A stretch of DNA of 50,597 bases from JANMMJ01 sp964543235 (GCA_964543235.1 CAZIXE010000026.1:1-50597), one strand, 5' to 3'. Positions 1 through 9,499 are shown, counted from the first letter of the stretch. The notes: generated from the letters alone by a model not told the origin. Program-made: numbers and translations.

Positions 1-77
1 TCATTACCATCTGGAAGAATACCGGCGGCACCTGGCAGCTCTATCGCGATATCTGGAACGACAATCCAGCCAAGTAG
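1..77 (+). CDS. C-terminal end of a SnoaL-like / DUF4440-type protein (partial)
   Basis: An open frame enters from the left edge and stops with TAG at 75-77, giving 24 residues that end in LYRDIWNDNPAK. The pattern of a Trp-Lys, a short Gly-rich turn, then WQLYRDIWN is typical of the last beta strand of SnoaL-like or DUF4440 (NTF2-fold) proteins, a mixed group of isomerases and proteins of unknown role. Only this tail is visible, so the start, length and function cannot be judged. It converges on soxG, whose stop lies at 195; the 117 bases between hold no other gene that I can support. Confidence 0.55.
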   Translation, partial: ITIWKNTGGTWQLYRDIWNDNPAK

Positions 78-194
78 CAGACCCGGGCCCCCGCTGCGGC
101 CATGTCTGAGTCCAGCAGAGGACCGGATTCCGCTTCAGGGGGTCAAATCCAGGCCCAGCCTGCGACCTCGCCACGACAGCCGCGGACGGGGAAC

Positions 195-794
195 TCATGG
201 TGTTGGCGACTGCTGCCCGAACAGCTTGACACGGGCCGCCGGCCGCGCTGCCGTGCAGAGGAAATCCCAAACGTATTCAGCATAGGAACGGAACACATAG
301 ACGTCGATAATGTCTTCCTCGATGACATGCAGGAGGGCGGCGATCTCGGCAAAGCGCATGCGCCGCACCGTCCCCGGGCCGTATTCTTCGGAGAGCAGGT
401 CGAGCGACGAGCCCTTGAGCAGGACTTCACGGATACCCTCGCCCTCGAGCCGCAGCACGGCGCGCATGTCGGAAACGTCGACGGCGAGAGAATGGATGCC
501 CTGCAAGCGCTTGCGCAGATCCGCAAGCATGTCGGCCACCCGCCCGCGCGGGCAGAGAATGAGCCACTGGTCGACCGAGAGCCATAGCGCGCGCAGATCG
601 CCCCAGCTGGCACTGCTGCGCGGCTGTTTCGGCAGGTCGAAGCCCAGAACATCCTTGACGGCGTTCATGAACTTTCGGTCTGAGGCAAGCCCCCGGAGAT
701 CGATCATGCCCCGCTCGGGAATTTCCCGGAGGCTGATCGACAGGCCGGACGCCTCGCGCCCCTTCAGCGCGCTCTCGTAAGCTAGCTCAGACAT
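195..794 (-). CDS. soxG: Sarcosine oxidase gamma subunit
   Basis: A 199-residue protein, the last gene of the soxBDAG operon. SoxG is the small gamma chain of the heterotetrameric sarcosine oxidase, which demethylates sarcosine to glycine and passes the methyl carbon to tetrahydrofolate or releases it as formaldehyde. It resembles a GcvT-like fold without the active residues. I chose ATG at 794 (MSELAYESALKG), which overlaps the end of soxA by eight bases, as expected for coupled translation; the upstream extension in the same frame has no family character. The sequence has the usual gamma features: a central stretch around LWLSVDQWLI and a C-terminal IDVYVFRSYAEYVWDFL segment. Identification rests on the operon as much as on the sequence, since gamma subunits diverge quickly. 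Confidence 0.9.
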   Translation of the reverse strand: MSELAYESALKGREASGLSISLREIPERGMIDLRGLASDRKFMNAVKDVLGFDLPKQPRSSASWGDLRALWLSVDQWLILCPRGRVADMLADLRKRLQGIHSLAVDVSDMRAVLRLEGEGIREVLLKGSSLDLLSEEYGPGTVRRMRFAEIAALLHVIEEDIIDVYVFRSYAEYVWDFLCTAARPAARVKLFGQQSPTP

Positions 795-3700
795 TGAGCC
801 GCGCTCCTTCCTTGTCATAGAAGACCTGGTCCACGATCTTCGCCCGCACCACCTTGTCGGCAAGCGGGAACGCAATCGTTTCACCCATGCGCGCGCGGCC
901 GGACTCGATCAGCGCCATGGCGATCGACCGGTTGAGCGTCGGCGAGAAATAGCTCGACGTTACCTGCCCGATCATCTCCATCGGGGGTTTCTCCTTCACC
1001 GCACGGACCGCATAGGCGCCATCGGGCAGGACCTCGTTGGGGTCCTCGGTAAGCAGACCCACCAGCTGCTTGCGGTCGTCGCGCCTGAGATAGGGTTGCT
1101 CCAGCGAGCGCTTGCCGATGAAATCCGGCTTCTTCTTGGAGACCAGCCCGTCGAGCCCCACATCCTGTGGCGTGACGGTGCCGTCGGTCTCATCGCCGAT
1201 CACGATGTAGCCCTTCTCCGCACGGAGAACATGCAGCGCCTCCGTTCCATATACGGTGATGCCGAAGTCACGGCCGGCTGCCAGAATGGCATCCCACAGC
1301 CCGCGCCCCAGATTGGCGGGTGTTGCCACCTCATAGGAGAGTTCGCCCGAAAAGCTGATGCGGAACACCCTGACCGGATAGCGGCCGAGCCGCCCCTCCT
1401 TCATTGAGAGATGCGGGAAGGCCTCATTGGCGAGATCGAAATCGGGGTCCAGCGTCGCCAGAACGTCGCGCGCCCGGGGACCGGCGATCGCGAATTGCGC
1501 CCATTGCTCGGTCACGGGCGTGACGAACACCTTGTAGTCCGTCCATTCGGTCTGCAGCCATTCCTCAAGCCAGGCCGCGATGCGGTCTGCCCCGCCCGAG
1601 GTCGTATGCATCAGGAAATGATCTTCGGCGAGCCTCACCGTGACACCGTCATCGATGAGGAAGCCGAGCTCGTTCATCATCAGACCGTAGCGGCAGCGCC
1701 CGACCTTCAGTGTCGAGAACATGTTGGAATAGATCCGGTCCAGAAACGCCGCCGCGTCCGGCCCCTTGATCTCGATCTTGCCAAGCGTCGAGGCATCGAG
1801 CAGCCCGACGCTGTTGCGAACCGCCAGGATTTCGCGGCGGATTGCCGCCTGCTTGTCTTCCGAAGGCTTTGGATAGGTATAGGCCCGGCGCCACTGGCCG
1901 ACCGGCTCGAAGACAGCGGCATTGGCCACATGCCAGTCGTAGACCGGCGTCCGCCGCACCGGCAGGAACCGCGACTGGACCAGGGACCCCGCAATCGCCC
2001 CGAAGGAGAAGGGCGTGTAGGGCGGGCGGAATGTGGTGATGCCAATCTCGGGAATCGTCTTGCCGGTCGCTTCCGCCAGGATACCGAGCCCGTTGATGTT
2101 GGAGGTCTTGCCCTGGTCGGTCGCCATGCCGAAAGTGGTATAGCGCTTGGTGTGCTCGACCGATTCATAGCCTTCGCGCTGGGCCAGCTCGAGGTCCGCG
2201 GCCGTGACATCATTCTGGTAGTCGATGAAGTGCTTGTTGCCCTCATTGTACTTGCCGGTCGCCGGTGCAAACCAGATCGGCTCCAGTCCCTGTTGGGGCT
2301 CCTGTTCAGCTCTGGGGCGTTTCAGTCTGGAAGTCTTGGCCCTGGGCAAGGCGGCCTTGGCGGCAGCCTCGCCCGTCGCATAGCCCTCGGACAAGGTACT
2401 GGCGAGATCCATCGTGCCATTGGCGGCACCGGCGGCATGGATGGCATCGTGATGCCGGTCGGGGCGGAAGCTCTGAAGCGTATCGTCGAAACGGATCTTG
2501 CCGCCATTGTGGCACCACAGATGCAACGCCGGATTGAAGCCCCCCGACATGGCGATGAAATCGCAGTCGAGCTTCGTTTCGTTGACCACCCGGCCGGAGC
2601 CCTGGCGGTAGGGCGCGATCTTGGCCGCGGTGACGTCGAGTCCGCCGAAGCTGCTCTCCACCCCGGCAATGGCCGATCCCGCGATAACCTCTATGCCGGC
2701 CGCCCTGGCCGCGGAAGGAAGAGCGCCCTCGGGACGGCTCCGCGCATCGACCACTCTGGCCACCACGCCCGCCTGCTTGAGGGCGAGGGCGGTGCGGTAG
2801 GCGTCGTCATTGTTGGTGAAAACAATGCCGCTCGAGCCGGGCGCGACGCCATAGCGATGAACCAGCGCACGCGCAGCACCTGCCAGCAAGATGCCGGGGC
2901 GGTCATTGTTGGCGAAGGCGATGGGCCGCTCGATCGCGCCGGTCGCGAGAACGACCTGGCGGGCGCGGATTTTCCAAAGCCGGTGGCGCGGCATGCCCTG
3001 GCGGAGCAGCGCCGGATCGTGGTCGGCGACGCGCTCGAACAGCATGAGAAAATTGTGGTGCCAGTGGCCGACGCAGGTGGTGCGGGTGAGCACATGCACA
3101 TTTTCCGCCTCGACCAAGTGTGCAGCGCGCGCCGCCACCCAGTCCGCCTGGGCATGGCCGTCGATCGTGCCACCGGCGATGTCGGCCCAGCCGCCAAGAT
3201 GCGGATTCTCATCGCACAGCACCACGCGTGCGCCGGTGGCCGCAGCGGCTTCCGCAGCGGCGAGGCCGGCCACGCCTCCGCCGACCACCAGCACGTCGCA
3301 GTGGACGTGGATATGCTCGTAAGAATCGGGATCGCGTCCCTCCGGGGCTCTGCCAAGACCGGCAGCGCGGCGGATGATCGGCTCATAGACGCTCTTCCAG
3401 AACCTCTGCGGCCACATGAAGGTCTTGTAGTAGAAGCCGCCCGGAAAGAATCGCGACAGCGCATTGTTGAAGCTGCCGACATCGAACTGCAGCGACGGCC
3501 AGCGGTTCTGGCTCACCGCGACGAGCCCGTCATAAAGCTCGACCTGCGTGGCGCGGAGGTTGGGTTCGTGCCGCGGTCCTTCGCCGACGCCGACGAGTGC
3601 GTTCATCTCCTCGGCGCCGATCCCGACCACGCCACGCGGCCGGTGATACTTGAAGCTGCGGCCGAACACGCGCTGGCCATTGGCCATCGCCGCCGACGCC

Positions 3701-3816
3701 AGCGTGTCGCCGGCGTAACCCGTCATGGCCTTGCCGTCGAAAGTGAAATTTATCCGGCGCGCCCGGTCGATGAGCCGGCCGGCATCACCGCCCAGGCGAT
3801 AGGGTTTGCTGGTCAT
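787..3816 (-). CDS. soxA: Sarcosine oxidase alpha subunit
   Basis: A 1009-residue protein, the normal length for the alpha chain of heterotetrameric sarcosine oxidase. The N-terminus carries a ferredoxin-like domain (INFTFDGKAMTGYAGDTLAS), then a Rossmann nucleotide-binding motif (VLVVGGGVAGLAAAEA, about residues 175-190) that binds NAD in characterised enzymes. The C-terminal third is a GcvT-like tetrahydrofolate-binding domain that takes up the methylene group. The ATG at 3816 overlaps the soxD stop in an ATGA, so the longer frame running up to 3966 is out-of-gene read-through into soxD sequence. Transcribed after soxD and before soxG. In a methylotroph this enzyme would feed formaldehyde or methylene-H4F from sarcosine, glycine betaine or methylated amines into C1 metabolism. 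Confidence 0.96.
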   Translation of the reverse strand: MTSKPYRLGGDAGRLIDRARRINFTFDGKAMTGYAGDTLASAAMANGQRVFGRSFKYHRPRGVVGIGAEEMNALVGVGEGPRHEPNLRATQVELYDGLVAVSQNRWPSLQFDVGSFNNALSRFFPGGFYYKTFMWPQRFWKSVYEPIIRRAAGLGRAPEGRDPDSYEHIHVHCDVLVVGGGVAGLAAAEAAAATGARVVLCDENPHLGGWADIAGGTIDGHAQADWVAARAAHLVEAENVHVLTRTTCVGHWHHNFLMLFERVADHDPALLRQGMPRHRLWKIRARQVVLATGAIERPIAFANNDRPGILLAGAARALVHRYGVAPGSSGIVFTNNDDAYRTALALKQAGVVARVVDARSRPEGALPSAARAAGIEVIAGSAIAGVESSFGGLDVTAAKIAPYRQGSGRVVNETKLDCDFIAMSGGFNPALHLWCHNGGKIRFDDTLQSFRPDRHHDAIHAAGAANGTMDLASTLSEGYATGEAAAKAALPRAKTSRLKRPRAEQEPQQGLEPIWFAPATGKYNEGNKHFIDYQNDVTAADLELAQREGYESVEHTKRYTTFGMATDQGKTSNINGLGILAEATGKTIPEIGITTFRPPYTPFSFGAIAGSLVQSRFLPVRRTPVYDWHVANAAVFEPVGQWRRAYTYPKPSEDKQAAIRREILAVRNSVGLLDASTLGKIEIKGPDAAAFLDRIYSNMFSTLKVGRCRYGLMMNELGFLIDDGVTVRLAEDHFLMHTTSGGADRIAAWLEEWLQTEWTDYKVFVTPVTEQWAQFAIAGPRARDVLATLDPDFDLANEAFPHLSMKEGRLGRYPVRVFRISFSGELSYEVATPANLGRGLWDAILAAGRDFGITVYGTEALHVLRAEKGYIVIGDETDGTVTPQDVGLDGLVSKKKPDFIGKRSLEQPYLRRDDRKQLVGLLTEDPNEVLPDGAYAVRAVKEKPPMEMIGQVTSSYFSPTLNRSIAMALIESGRARMGETIAFPLADKVVRAKIVDQVFYDKEGARLNV

Positions 3817-4169
3817 CTTGCCGCCTTTGCCGCCATGAGCTTGTCCTTGAAGAACTCTGCCCACTCGCCGGTCGCCTGCTCCATGAGCTCCCGCTGCGGC
3901 AGCTCGGTGACGCGGTAGAAGGCCTTGAATTCCATCGTCGCCGTATCGCGTGCTGCGTGGAACCACTTGCCGCAGCCGCGGTCGCAGCGCCAGCGCTCGA
4001 AATGCAGGCCCTTGGGATTCCGCCGCATGAACAGGTAGTCGCGCTGTTCCTCATCGGTGATGCCCGTTGGGTCATGGCTCGCAGGCCGCCGGATATGTGC
4101 CTCGCCGCCGGCATGGAAATCGGTTTCGTCGCCCTCGGCGCCGCAGATGGGGCACTTCACAATCAGCAT
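3813..4169 (-). CDS. soxD: Sarcosine oxidase delta subunit
   Basis: A 118-residue protein matching the small zinc-binding delta chain of tetrameric sarcosine oxidase. A CPICG motif gives Cys6 and Cys9, and a second cluster in the region ERWRCDRGCGKWFH supplies Cys62, Cys66 and nearby histidines; delta subunits bind one zinc through such residues. The acidic middle and the YLFMRRNPKG segment are typical of the family. It starts 10 bases after the soxB stop and overlaps the soxA start by four bases (ATGA), so the four sox genes form one translationally coupled unit in the order B, D, A, G. Confidence 0.95.
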   Translation of the reverse strand: MLIVKCPICGAEGDETDFHAGGEAHIRRPASHDPTGITDEEQRDYLFMRRNPKGLHFERWRCDRGCGKWFHAARDTATMEFKAFYRVTELPQRELMEQATGEWAEFFKDKLMAAKAAR

Positions 4170-4179
4170 CAGCTACTCC

Positions 4180-5433
4180 TCAATGCGCCACCGCCGCCGC
4201 CACGCTTTCGTCGATGAACCGGCCCTCGGCGAAGCGGTCGAGTCCGAAAGGTGCCGCGATCGGGTGCGGCCGGTCATTGGCTATGGTATCGGCGAACACG
4301 AAGCCTGAGCCCGGGATCGACTTGAAGCCCCCGGTACCCCAGCCGCAATTGACATATAGGCCTTTGACCGGCGTGAGGCCGATGATTGGCGAACGGTCGC
4401 CCGTCATGTCGACGATGCCGCCCCACATGCGCAGCATCCGCAGCCGCGAGATGATGGGGAAGGTCTCGACCAGGGCGGTGATCGTGTGCTCGAGCGCCGG
4501 AAACGACCCGCGCTGCGAGTAGTTGTTGTAGGAATCGGTACCGCCGCCGATCACCAGTTCGCCCTTGTCCGACTGGCTGATGTAGCCATGCACCGTGTTT
4601 GCCATGACCACGCAGTCGAGGACCGGCTTGATCGGCTCCGACACCAGCGCCTGCAGGCACTGGCTTTCGATCGGCATCCTGACACCGGCTGTTTGCATGA
4701 TGGTGGAGACATGTCCCGCCGTGACGACTGCGATCTTCTTTGTACGGATGAAGCCACGCGTGGTTTCGATCCCGGCGACGCTGTCGCCATCGCGCCGGAT
4801 GCTGGTGGCTTCGCAGTTCTGGATGATGTCGACGCCGAGCGAGTCCGCCGCGCGCGCATAGCCCCAGGCCACCGCGTCGTGGCGGCCGGTACCGCCCCGC
4901 GGCTGATAGTAGGCGCCGAGAATGGGATAGCGGCATCCCGGATCGTCATTGATGATCGGCACGATCTGCTTCACCTCGGCCGGCGTGATCATGCGGCAGT
5001 CGAGACCGGCGAGGCGGTTGGCGTGGGCGGTGCGCTTGAAGGCCCGCAATTCATGCTCCGTCTGGCACAGCATGAGGACGCCGCGCGGGCTGAACATGAC
5101 ATTGAAGTTGAGTTCCTGCGACAGGTCTTCGTAAAGCGAACGCGCCAGTTCATAGATGGCGATCGAAGCGTCTTGCAGATAATTGGACCGGATGATCGTG
5201 GTGTTGCGCCCGGTATTGCCGCCACCGAGCCAGCCTTTCTCGATCACCGCAATGTTGTTCATCTTGTGGTTCTTGGCCAGGTAATAGGCCGTGGCGAGGC
5301 CATGCCCGCCGGCGCCAACGATGACCGCATCATATTCCGGCTTGGGAGCAGGAGACCGCCAGGCGCGCTCCCAGTCCTTATGGTAGTTGAGCGCATTGCG
5401 GGCCAGCGAGAAAACCGAGTAGCGTGTTTTCAT
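4180..5433 (-). CDS. soxB: Sarcosine oxidase beta subunit (FAD/FMN flavoprotein)
   Basis: A 417-residue flavoprotein, first gene of the sox operon. The dinucleotide-binding motif AVIVGAGGHGLATAYYLAK lies at about residues 36-54 and binds FAD at the site of sarcosine oxidation. The segment GTGRHDAVAWGYAR places His185 where characterised beta subunits attach FMN covalently; this assignment is by motif. The C-terminal GWGTGGFKSIPGSG is the usual DAO-family end. The gene diverges from ccmI, leaving a 139-base intergenic region at 5434-5572 that must hold both promoters. This SoxB belongs to sarcosine oxidase and is unrelated to the sulfur-oxidation SoxB. Confidence 0.96.
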   Translation of the reverse strand: MKTRYSVFSLARNALNYHKDWERAWRSPAPKPEYDAVIVGAGGHGLATAYYLAKNHKMNNIAVIEKGWLGGGNTGRNTTIIRSNYLQDASIAIYELARSLYEDLSQELNFNVMFSPRGVLMLCQTEHELRAFKRTAHANRLAGLDCRMITPAEVKQIVPIINDDPGCRYPILGAYYQPRGGTGRHDAVAWGYARAADSLGVDIIQNCEATSIRRDGDSVAGIETTRGFIRTKKIAVVTAGHVSTIMQTAGVRMPIESQCLQALVSEPIKPVLDCVVMANTVHGYISQSDKGELVIGGGTDSYNNYSQRGSFPALEHTITALVETFPIISRLRMLRMWGGIVDMTGDRSPIIGLTPVKGLYVNCGWGTGGFKSIPGSGFVFADTIANDRPHPIAAPFGLDRFAEGRFIDESVAAAVAH

Positions 5434-5572
5434 GGCGCCGCTTCTATCAAAAGGCCCAAACCGCCTCTAGGCTTTTCCGACGCCCCATTGTTGCCATGCG
5501 ACACTGCGACAGCGGCAGAGCCTTTGCGATGAACGGCGTTTCTCCTATGTATCCAAAAGGCTTACGGGAACC

Positions 5573-6628
5573 ATGCTGATCTGGCTTGTCTTCGCATTGC
5601 TTACCGCCGCCGCCGTCGCCGGCGTGCTGTGGCCGTTGTTTCGCCAGCCGCGCCGCCTGGCGGACCGCGCCGACTACGACCGTGCCGTGTTCATCGATCA
5701 GCTGGCCGAACTCGACCGAGATATTGCCCGGGGGGCCATTGCGGCGGCCGAGGCCGAGGCAGCTCGCAACGAAATCTCGCGCCGGCTCCTGGCGGCTGGG
5801 CAGGCGGGCAGGACCGTTGCCGGAACCGGGGGCCGGCGCACCGCCCTGCTTCTGGCAGCTGTGGCGGTCCCGGTTGTGGCGATGCTTCTCTACATCCGTG
5901 CCGGCACGCCCCACCTCCCTGATGTACCCCTCCGGGAACGCCTGGCCAGCGCCACGGAAAACAATGACTTCGTCGCCATGGTGGCGCAGGTCGAGGAACA
6001 TCTCCGCGCCAATCCGCAGGATGTACAGGGCTGGCAGGTCATCGCCCCGGCGTATCGCCGCCTCAACCGTTTTGCCGACGCGGCCGGCGCCTTCCAGCAG
6101 CTGATCCGCCTGGGCCAGGCGACCCCCGACAACCTGGCCGACCTGGGCGAGATGATCGTGTTTGCCAATGAGGGCCTGGTGACTGCGGAAGCGGCACAGT
6201 CCTTCGCGGACGCGCTCAAACGTGATCCCAAACACCCCAAGTCTCGCTACTTCGCGGCGCTTGTGCTGAGGCAGGAGGGCAAGACGGCCGAGGCTGTCGC
6301 CGCCTGGAAAGCGCTCCTCGCCGACTCGCCGCACGATGCGCCATGGCGGGCCATGGTTGACCGCGACATTGCCGCGGCTGCGGCCTTGGAGATGCCGGCC
6401 GAGGACCGCCAGGCCATGGTCCGCGGCATGGTCGATGGTCTCGAGGCGCGGCTCAAGGTCGATGGCAGCGACCTCGAGGGCTGGCAGCGCCTTATCAATG
6501 CCCGTCAGGTGCTGGGCGAGATCGACAAGGCCAGGGCCGCCTATGAATCGGCACGAACCATCTTCAAAGACCAGCCCGAAGCATTGGCATCGCTCGATGC
6601 GCTGGCAAGGAGCTTGAGCCTGCAATGA
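5573..6628 (+). CDS. ccmI: Cytochrome c maturation protein CcmI (CycH)
   Basis: A 351-residue membrane protein and the first gene of ccmIEFH. The N-terminal helix MLIWLVFALLTAAAVAGVLW is followed by a short basic loop and a second helix near residues 88-104 (LLLAAVAVPVVAMLLYIRAG), the two-helix module of CcmI. The rest is a periplasmic TPR-rich domain (for example NPQDVQGWQVIAPAYRRLNR and RDPKHPKSRYFAALVLR) that in this family holds the C-terminus of apocytochromes and delivers them to the CcmF/CcmH heme lyase. It overlaps ccmE by four bases. The context fits a cell needing several c-type cytochromes, including XoxG and the cytochrome at 49284. Confidence 0.94.
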   Translation: MLIWLVFALLTAAAVAGVLWPLFRQPRRLADRADYDRAVFIDQLAELDRDIARGAIAAAEAEAARNEISRRLLAAGQAGRTVAGTGGRRTALLLAAVAVPVVAMLLYIRAGTPHLPDVPLRERLASATENNDFVAMVAQVEEHLRANPQDVQGWQVIAPAYRRLNRFADAAGAFQQLIRLGQATPDNLADLGEMIVFANEGLVTAEAAQSFADALKRDPKHPKSRYFAALVLRQEGKTAEAVAAWKALLADSPHDAPWRAMVDRDIAAAAALEMPAEDRQAMVRGMVDGLEARLKVDGSDLEGWQRLINARQVLGEIDKARAAYESARTIFKDQPEALASLDALARSLSLQ

Positions 6629-7068
6629 CCCGCAAGCAGAAGCGTCTTTCGATGATCGTGGGGGGCCTCGTTCTCCTGGGCATCGCCGCCGGCCTCGTGC
6701 TGTTTGCACTGCGCGATACCATCGTGTTCTTCTATACGCCCTCGGAAGTGGCGGAGAAGAACGTGGCCCCCGGCCAGCGTTTTCGGCTGGGCGGACTGGT
6801 CGAGGAGAAGAGCCTGGTGAGAGGCGAGGGAAGCACGGTGACCTTTGTCATCACCGATACGGCGAAGTCGATCCCCGTGGCATACAACGGCATTCTCCCC
6901 GACCTGTTCCGGGAGGGCCAGGGTGTGGTGGCCGAAGGCACGCTCGATGGCAGCGGTCGTTTCATGGCCGACACCGTGCTGGCCAAGCATGACGAGAACT
7001 ACATGCCCAAGGAAGTGGCAGACAGGCTGAAGGAGCAGGGCTACTGGCAGGAGGGTCAATCGCAATGA
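6625..7068 (+). CDS. ccmE: Cytochrome c maturation heme chaperone CcmE (CycJ)
   Basis: A 147-residue periplasmic heme chaperone tethered by one N-terminal helix (residues 8-28). It has the OB-fold core of CcmE and the heme-binding motif VLAKHDENYMP, in which His122 is the residue that binds heme covalently in this family and Tyr126 the downstream axial ligand. The short tail ending EGQSQ is flexible, as in homologues. The ATG overlaps the ccmI stop, and the gene overlaps ccmF by four bases. CcmE takes heme from CcmC, whose gene is not in this window, and passes it to CcmF. Confidence 0.96.
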   Translation: MTRKQKRLSMIVGGLVLLGIAAGLVLFALRDTIVFFYTPSEVAEKNVAPGQRFRLGGLVEEKSLVRGEGSTVTFVITDTAKSIPVAYNGILPDLFREGQGVVAEGTLDGSGRFMADTVLAKHDENYMPKEVADRLKEQGYWQEGQSQ

Positions 7069-9044
7069 TTGCCGAACTTGGCCATTTCGCCCTTGTCCTG
7101 GCATTGGCGGTCGCGCTGGTTCAGTTTGCCGTACCACTCTATGGTGCCCAGCGCCGTGACGTGCTCCTCATGAATGTGGCCGCCCCTGCCGCCATGGTGC
7201 AGGCCACCCTCGTCACAATCGCCTTCGGCTCCCTGATGCATGCCTATCTGGTCTCGGACTTTTCGGTCCAGAATGTCTTCGAGAACTCGCACTCGGCCAA
7301 GCCGCTGCTCTACAAGATCTCCGGTGTCTGGGGTAACCATGAAGGTTCCATGGTTCTCTGGGTGCTGATCCTCGCTGTGTTCGGCGCCGCCGTGGCCCTG
7401 TTTGGGGACAATCTGCCGCTGGAACTCAAATCGCGTGTCCTGGCCGTGCAGGGCGCTGTGGGCCTGGCCTTTCTCCTGTTCATCGTTCTGACATCCAATC
7501 CCTTTGTTCGTCTCGATCCGCCGCCGATCGAGGGCAACGGCCTCAACCCCATTCTCCAGGACCCGGCACTCGCCTTTCACCCGCCATCCCTGTATGCCGG
7601 CTATGTCGGCCTGTCGGTCGCCTTCTCCTTCTCGGTGGCGGCCCTGATCGACGGCCGGGTTGACGCAGCCTGGGCCCGGTGGGTTAGACCCTGGACGCTG
7701 CTGGCCTGGATGTTTCTCACCATCGGCATCGCGATGGGCTCGTGGTGGGCCTACTACGAGCTGGGCTGGGGCGGCTGGTGGTTCTGGGACCCGGTGGAGA
7801 ACGCTTCCTTCATGCCCTGGCTGGTGGCCACCGCCCTGATCCATTCGGCGATTGTCGTCGAGAAGCGCAATGCTCTCAAGATCTGGACCGTTCTGCTGTC
7901 GATACTTGCTTTCTCGCTGTCGCTGGTGGGAACCTTCCTGGTCCGTTCCGGGGTGCTGACCTCAGTCCATGCCTTCGCAGTCGATCCGCAGCGAGGCGTA
8001 TTCATTCTCGGCATTCTCTGTGTCTTCATCGGTGGCGCCCTGACGCTCTATGCGCTCCGCGCCCCCGCCCTCAAGGCTGGCGGCCTGTTCGCCCCGATCA
8101 GCCGCGAGGGCATGCTGGTCATGAACAATCTGCTCTTGTGCGCGGCCTGCGCGGCCGTGTTTGTTGGCACGCTCTATCCGCTGGGCCTGGAATCGCTGAC
8201 TGGCGACAAGATCTCGGTGGGCCCGCCCTACTTCAACCTGACTTTCGGCCCCATCATCCTGCCCCTGCTGCTTCTGATCCCGCTGGGTCCCTTCATGACC
8301 TGGAAGCGTGCCGATCTACTCGGCGTGTTGCAGCGTCTGTGGGTTGCCGCCGCCTTGGCAATACTGGCCAGCGTGATAGTCCTCGCCATCCTTCGGCGCG
8401 GGCCATGGCTGGCACCCTTCGGCATCGCCCTGGGCGTGTGGATTGTACTCGGCAGCCTCGCGGAGTTGGCCCAGAGACTGCAGCTTTTCCGCACGTCGCT
8501 CGCCAACAGCTGGTCACGTTTTGCGGGGCTGCCGGGGTCAGCACTGGGATCCACGCTGGCCCATACCGGATTGGGCATCGCGGTGATCGGTATCGTCGCC
8601 ATTTCTGCCTGGAAGGAGGAGCACATTCTCGTCCTGAAGCCAGGCGAGTCGACGGCTGTTGCCGGCTATGAGGTCCAGTTCGTCGGTGAGTCACCGCTCA
8701 CCGGCGCCAACTATACCGGCAGCACCGGCAGTTTCCGCGTCAGCCGCGCTGGCGCGGCGATCGTCCAACTCCAGTCGGAAAAGCGCAACTTTCAGCCCGG
8801 CGGCATGAGTACGACCGAGGTCGGGCTCTACCAGACCCTCATGGGGGATCTCTACGTGGTCATGGGCGATGCCACGAACGACGGAGGCCGTGCCATGCGC
8901 GTCTATTTCAACCCGCTGGTCTCGCTGATCTGGGCCGGGGCGGCAATCATGTTTGCAGGCGGTATTTTCTCGCTCTCGGACCGCCGCTACCGGGTCGGAG
9001 CGCCAAGGCCCGCCTCCAGGCGCCAGGCAGCACCTGCGGAGTAG
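7065..9044 (+). CDS. ccmF: Heme lyase subunit CcmF (CycK)
   Basis: A 659-residue polytopic membrane protein of normal CcmF length. It contains the signature tryptophan-rich WWD loop (WGGWWFWDPVENASFMPWL, about residues 236-254), which presents heme on the periplasmic side, and conserved histidines in external loops. About 14-15 hydrophobic helices can be recognised. With CcmH and CcmI it forms the complex that ligates heme to the CxxCH cysteines of apocytochromes. ATG at 7065 overlaps the ccmE stop. The ccmH start follows the stop by five bases. There is no ccmG (thioredoxin-like) gene between ccmF and ccmH, where many proteobacteria have it, so it must be elsewhere. Confidence 0.97.
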   Translation: MIAELGHFALVLALAVALVQFAVPLYGAQRRDVLLMNVAAPAAMVQATLVTIAFGSLMHAYLVSDFSVQNVFENSHSAKPLLYKISGVWGNHEGSMVLWVLILAVFGAAVALFGDNLPLELKSRVLAVQGAVGLAFLLFIVLTSNPFVRLDPPPIEGNGLNPILQDPALAFHPPSLYAGYVGLSVAFSFSVAALIDGRVDAAWARWVRPWTLLAWMFLTIGIAMGSWWAYYELGWGGWWFWDPVENASFMPWLVATALIHSAIVVEKRNALKIWTVLLSILAFSLSLVGTFLVRSGVLTSVHAFAVDPQRGVFILGILCVFIGGALTLYALRAPALKAGGLFAPISREGMLVMNNLLLCAACAAVFVGTLYPLGLESLTGDKISVGPPYFNLTFGPIILPLLLLIPLGPFMTWKRADLLGVLQRLWVAAALAILASVIVLAILRRGPWLAPFGIALGVWIVLGSLAELAQRLQLFRTSLANSWSRFAGLPGSALGSTLAHTGLGIAVIGIVAISAWKEEHILVLKPGESTAVAGYEVQFVGESPLTGANYTGSTGSFRVSRAGAAIVQLQSEKRNFQPGGMSTTEVGLYQTLMGDLYVVMGDATNDGGRAMRVYFNPLVSLIWAGAAIMFAGGIFSLSDRRYRVGAPRPASRRQAAPAE

Positions 9045-9049
9045 CCGGC

Positions 9050-9499
9050 ATGCGCGCTGTTGCCCTGTTTCTGGCCCTGTGCATCGCCGTTCCGGCGCTG
9101 GCGGTGCAGCCCGACGAAGTACTTGACGATCCGGCCCTCGAGGCGCGGGCGCGGGGGCTTTCGGCGCAATTGCGCTGCCTTGTCTGCCAGAACCAGTCGA
9201 TCGACGATTCCGACGCACCGCTGGCCAAGGATCTGCGGGTGCTGATCCGCGAGCATCTGGTGCGTGGGGAAAGCGATGAGCAGGTCATGGACTTCATCGT
9301 GTCCCGCTATGGCGAATTCGTCCTGCTGAAACCCCGGTTTACGAGCAAGACCGTACTATTGTGGAGCGCTCCCTTTGCCGTCCTGCTGCTTGCGGCATTG
9401 TTCATGTGGCGCCGGCGTTCGCCGGCCTCGATGGCGGAGACGCCACTGACCGAAGCGGAGAAGGCGGAATTGCGGCGTGCGATCAAGGAAATGGACTAG
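9050..9499 (+). CDS. ccmH: Cytochrome c maturation protein CcmH (CycL)
   Basis: A 149-residue protein with an N-terminal signal peptide ending near ALAVQ, the redox motif LRCLVCQNQS (Cys43 and Cys46), and a membrane helix near residues 104-120 followed by a short basic and acidic tail. This is the single-domain CcmH/CycL of alphaproteobacteria, which reduces or transiently binds apocytochrome cysteines before heme attachment. It is the last gene of the ccm group. A 112-base gap separates it from degP. Confidence 0.95.
   Translation: MRAVALFLALCIAVPALAVQPDEVLDDPALEARARGLSAQLRCLVCQNQSIDDSDAPLAKDLRVLIREHLVRGESDEQVMDFIVSRYGEFVLLKPRFTSKTVLLWSAPFAVLLLAALFMWRRRSPASMAETPLTEAEKAELRRAIKEMD

Noticed and set aside
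1411..3918. An 835-residue open frame on the plus strand opposite soxA
   Set aside because: It is antisense to a clear sarcosine oxidase alpha gene; the composition (many Arg, Gly, His) is what a GC-rich reverse strand gives, and no family pattern is seen.
195..5433. Reading soxBDAG as sulfur-oxidation genes
   Set aside because: The products are clearly sarcosine oxidase subunits; only the names coincide. The SoxYZ-like and SoxH-like proteins at 25694-27531 are a separate, quinoprotein-linked pair.
5447..6709. A 420-residue open frame opposite ccmI
   Set aside because: Antisense shadow of ccmI and of the start of ccmE, without protein-like features.
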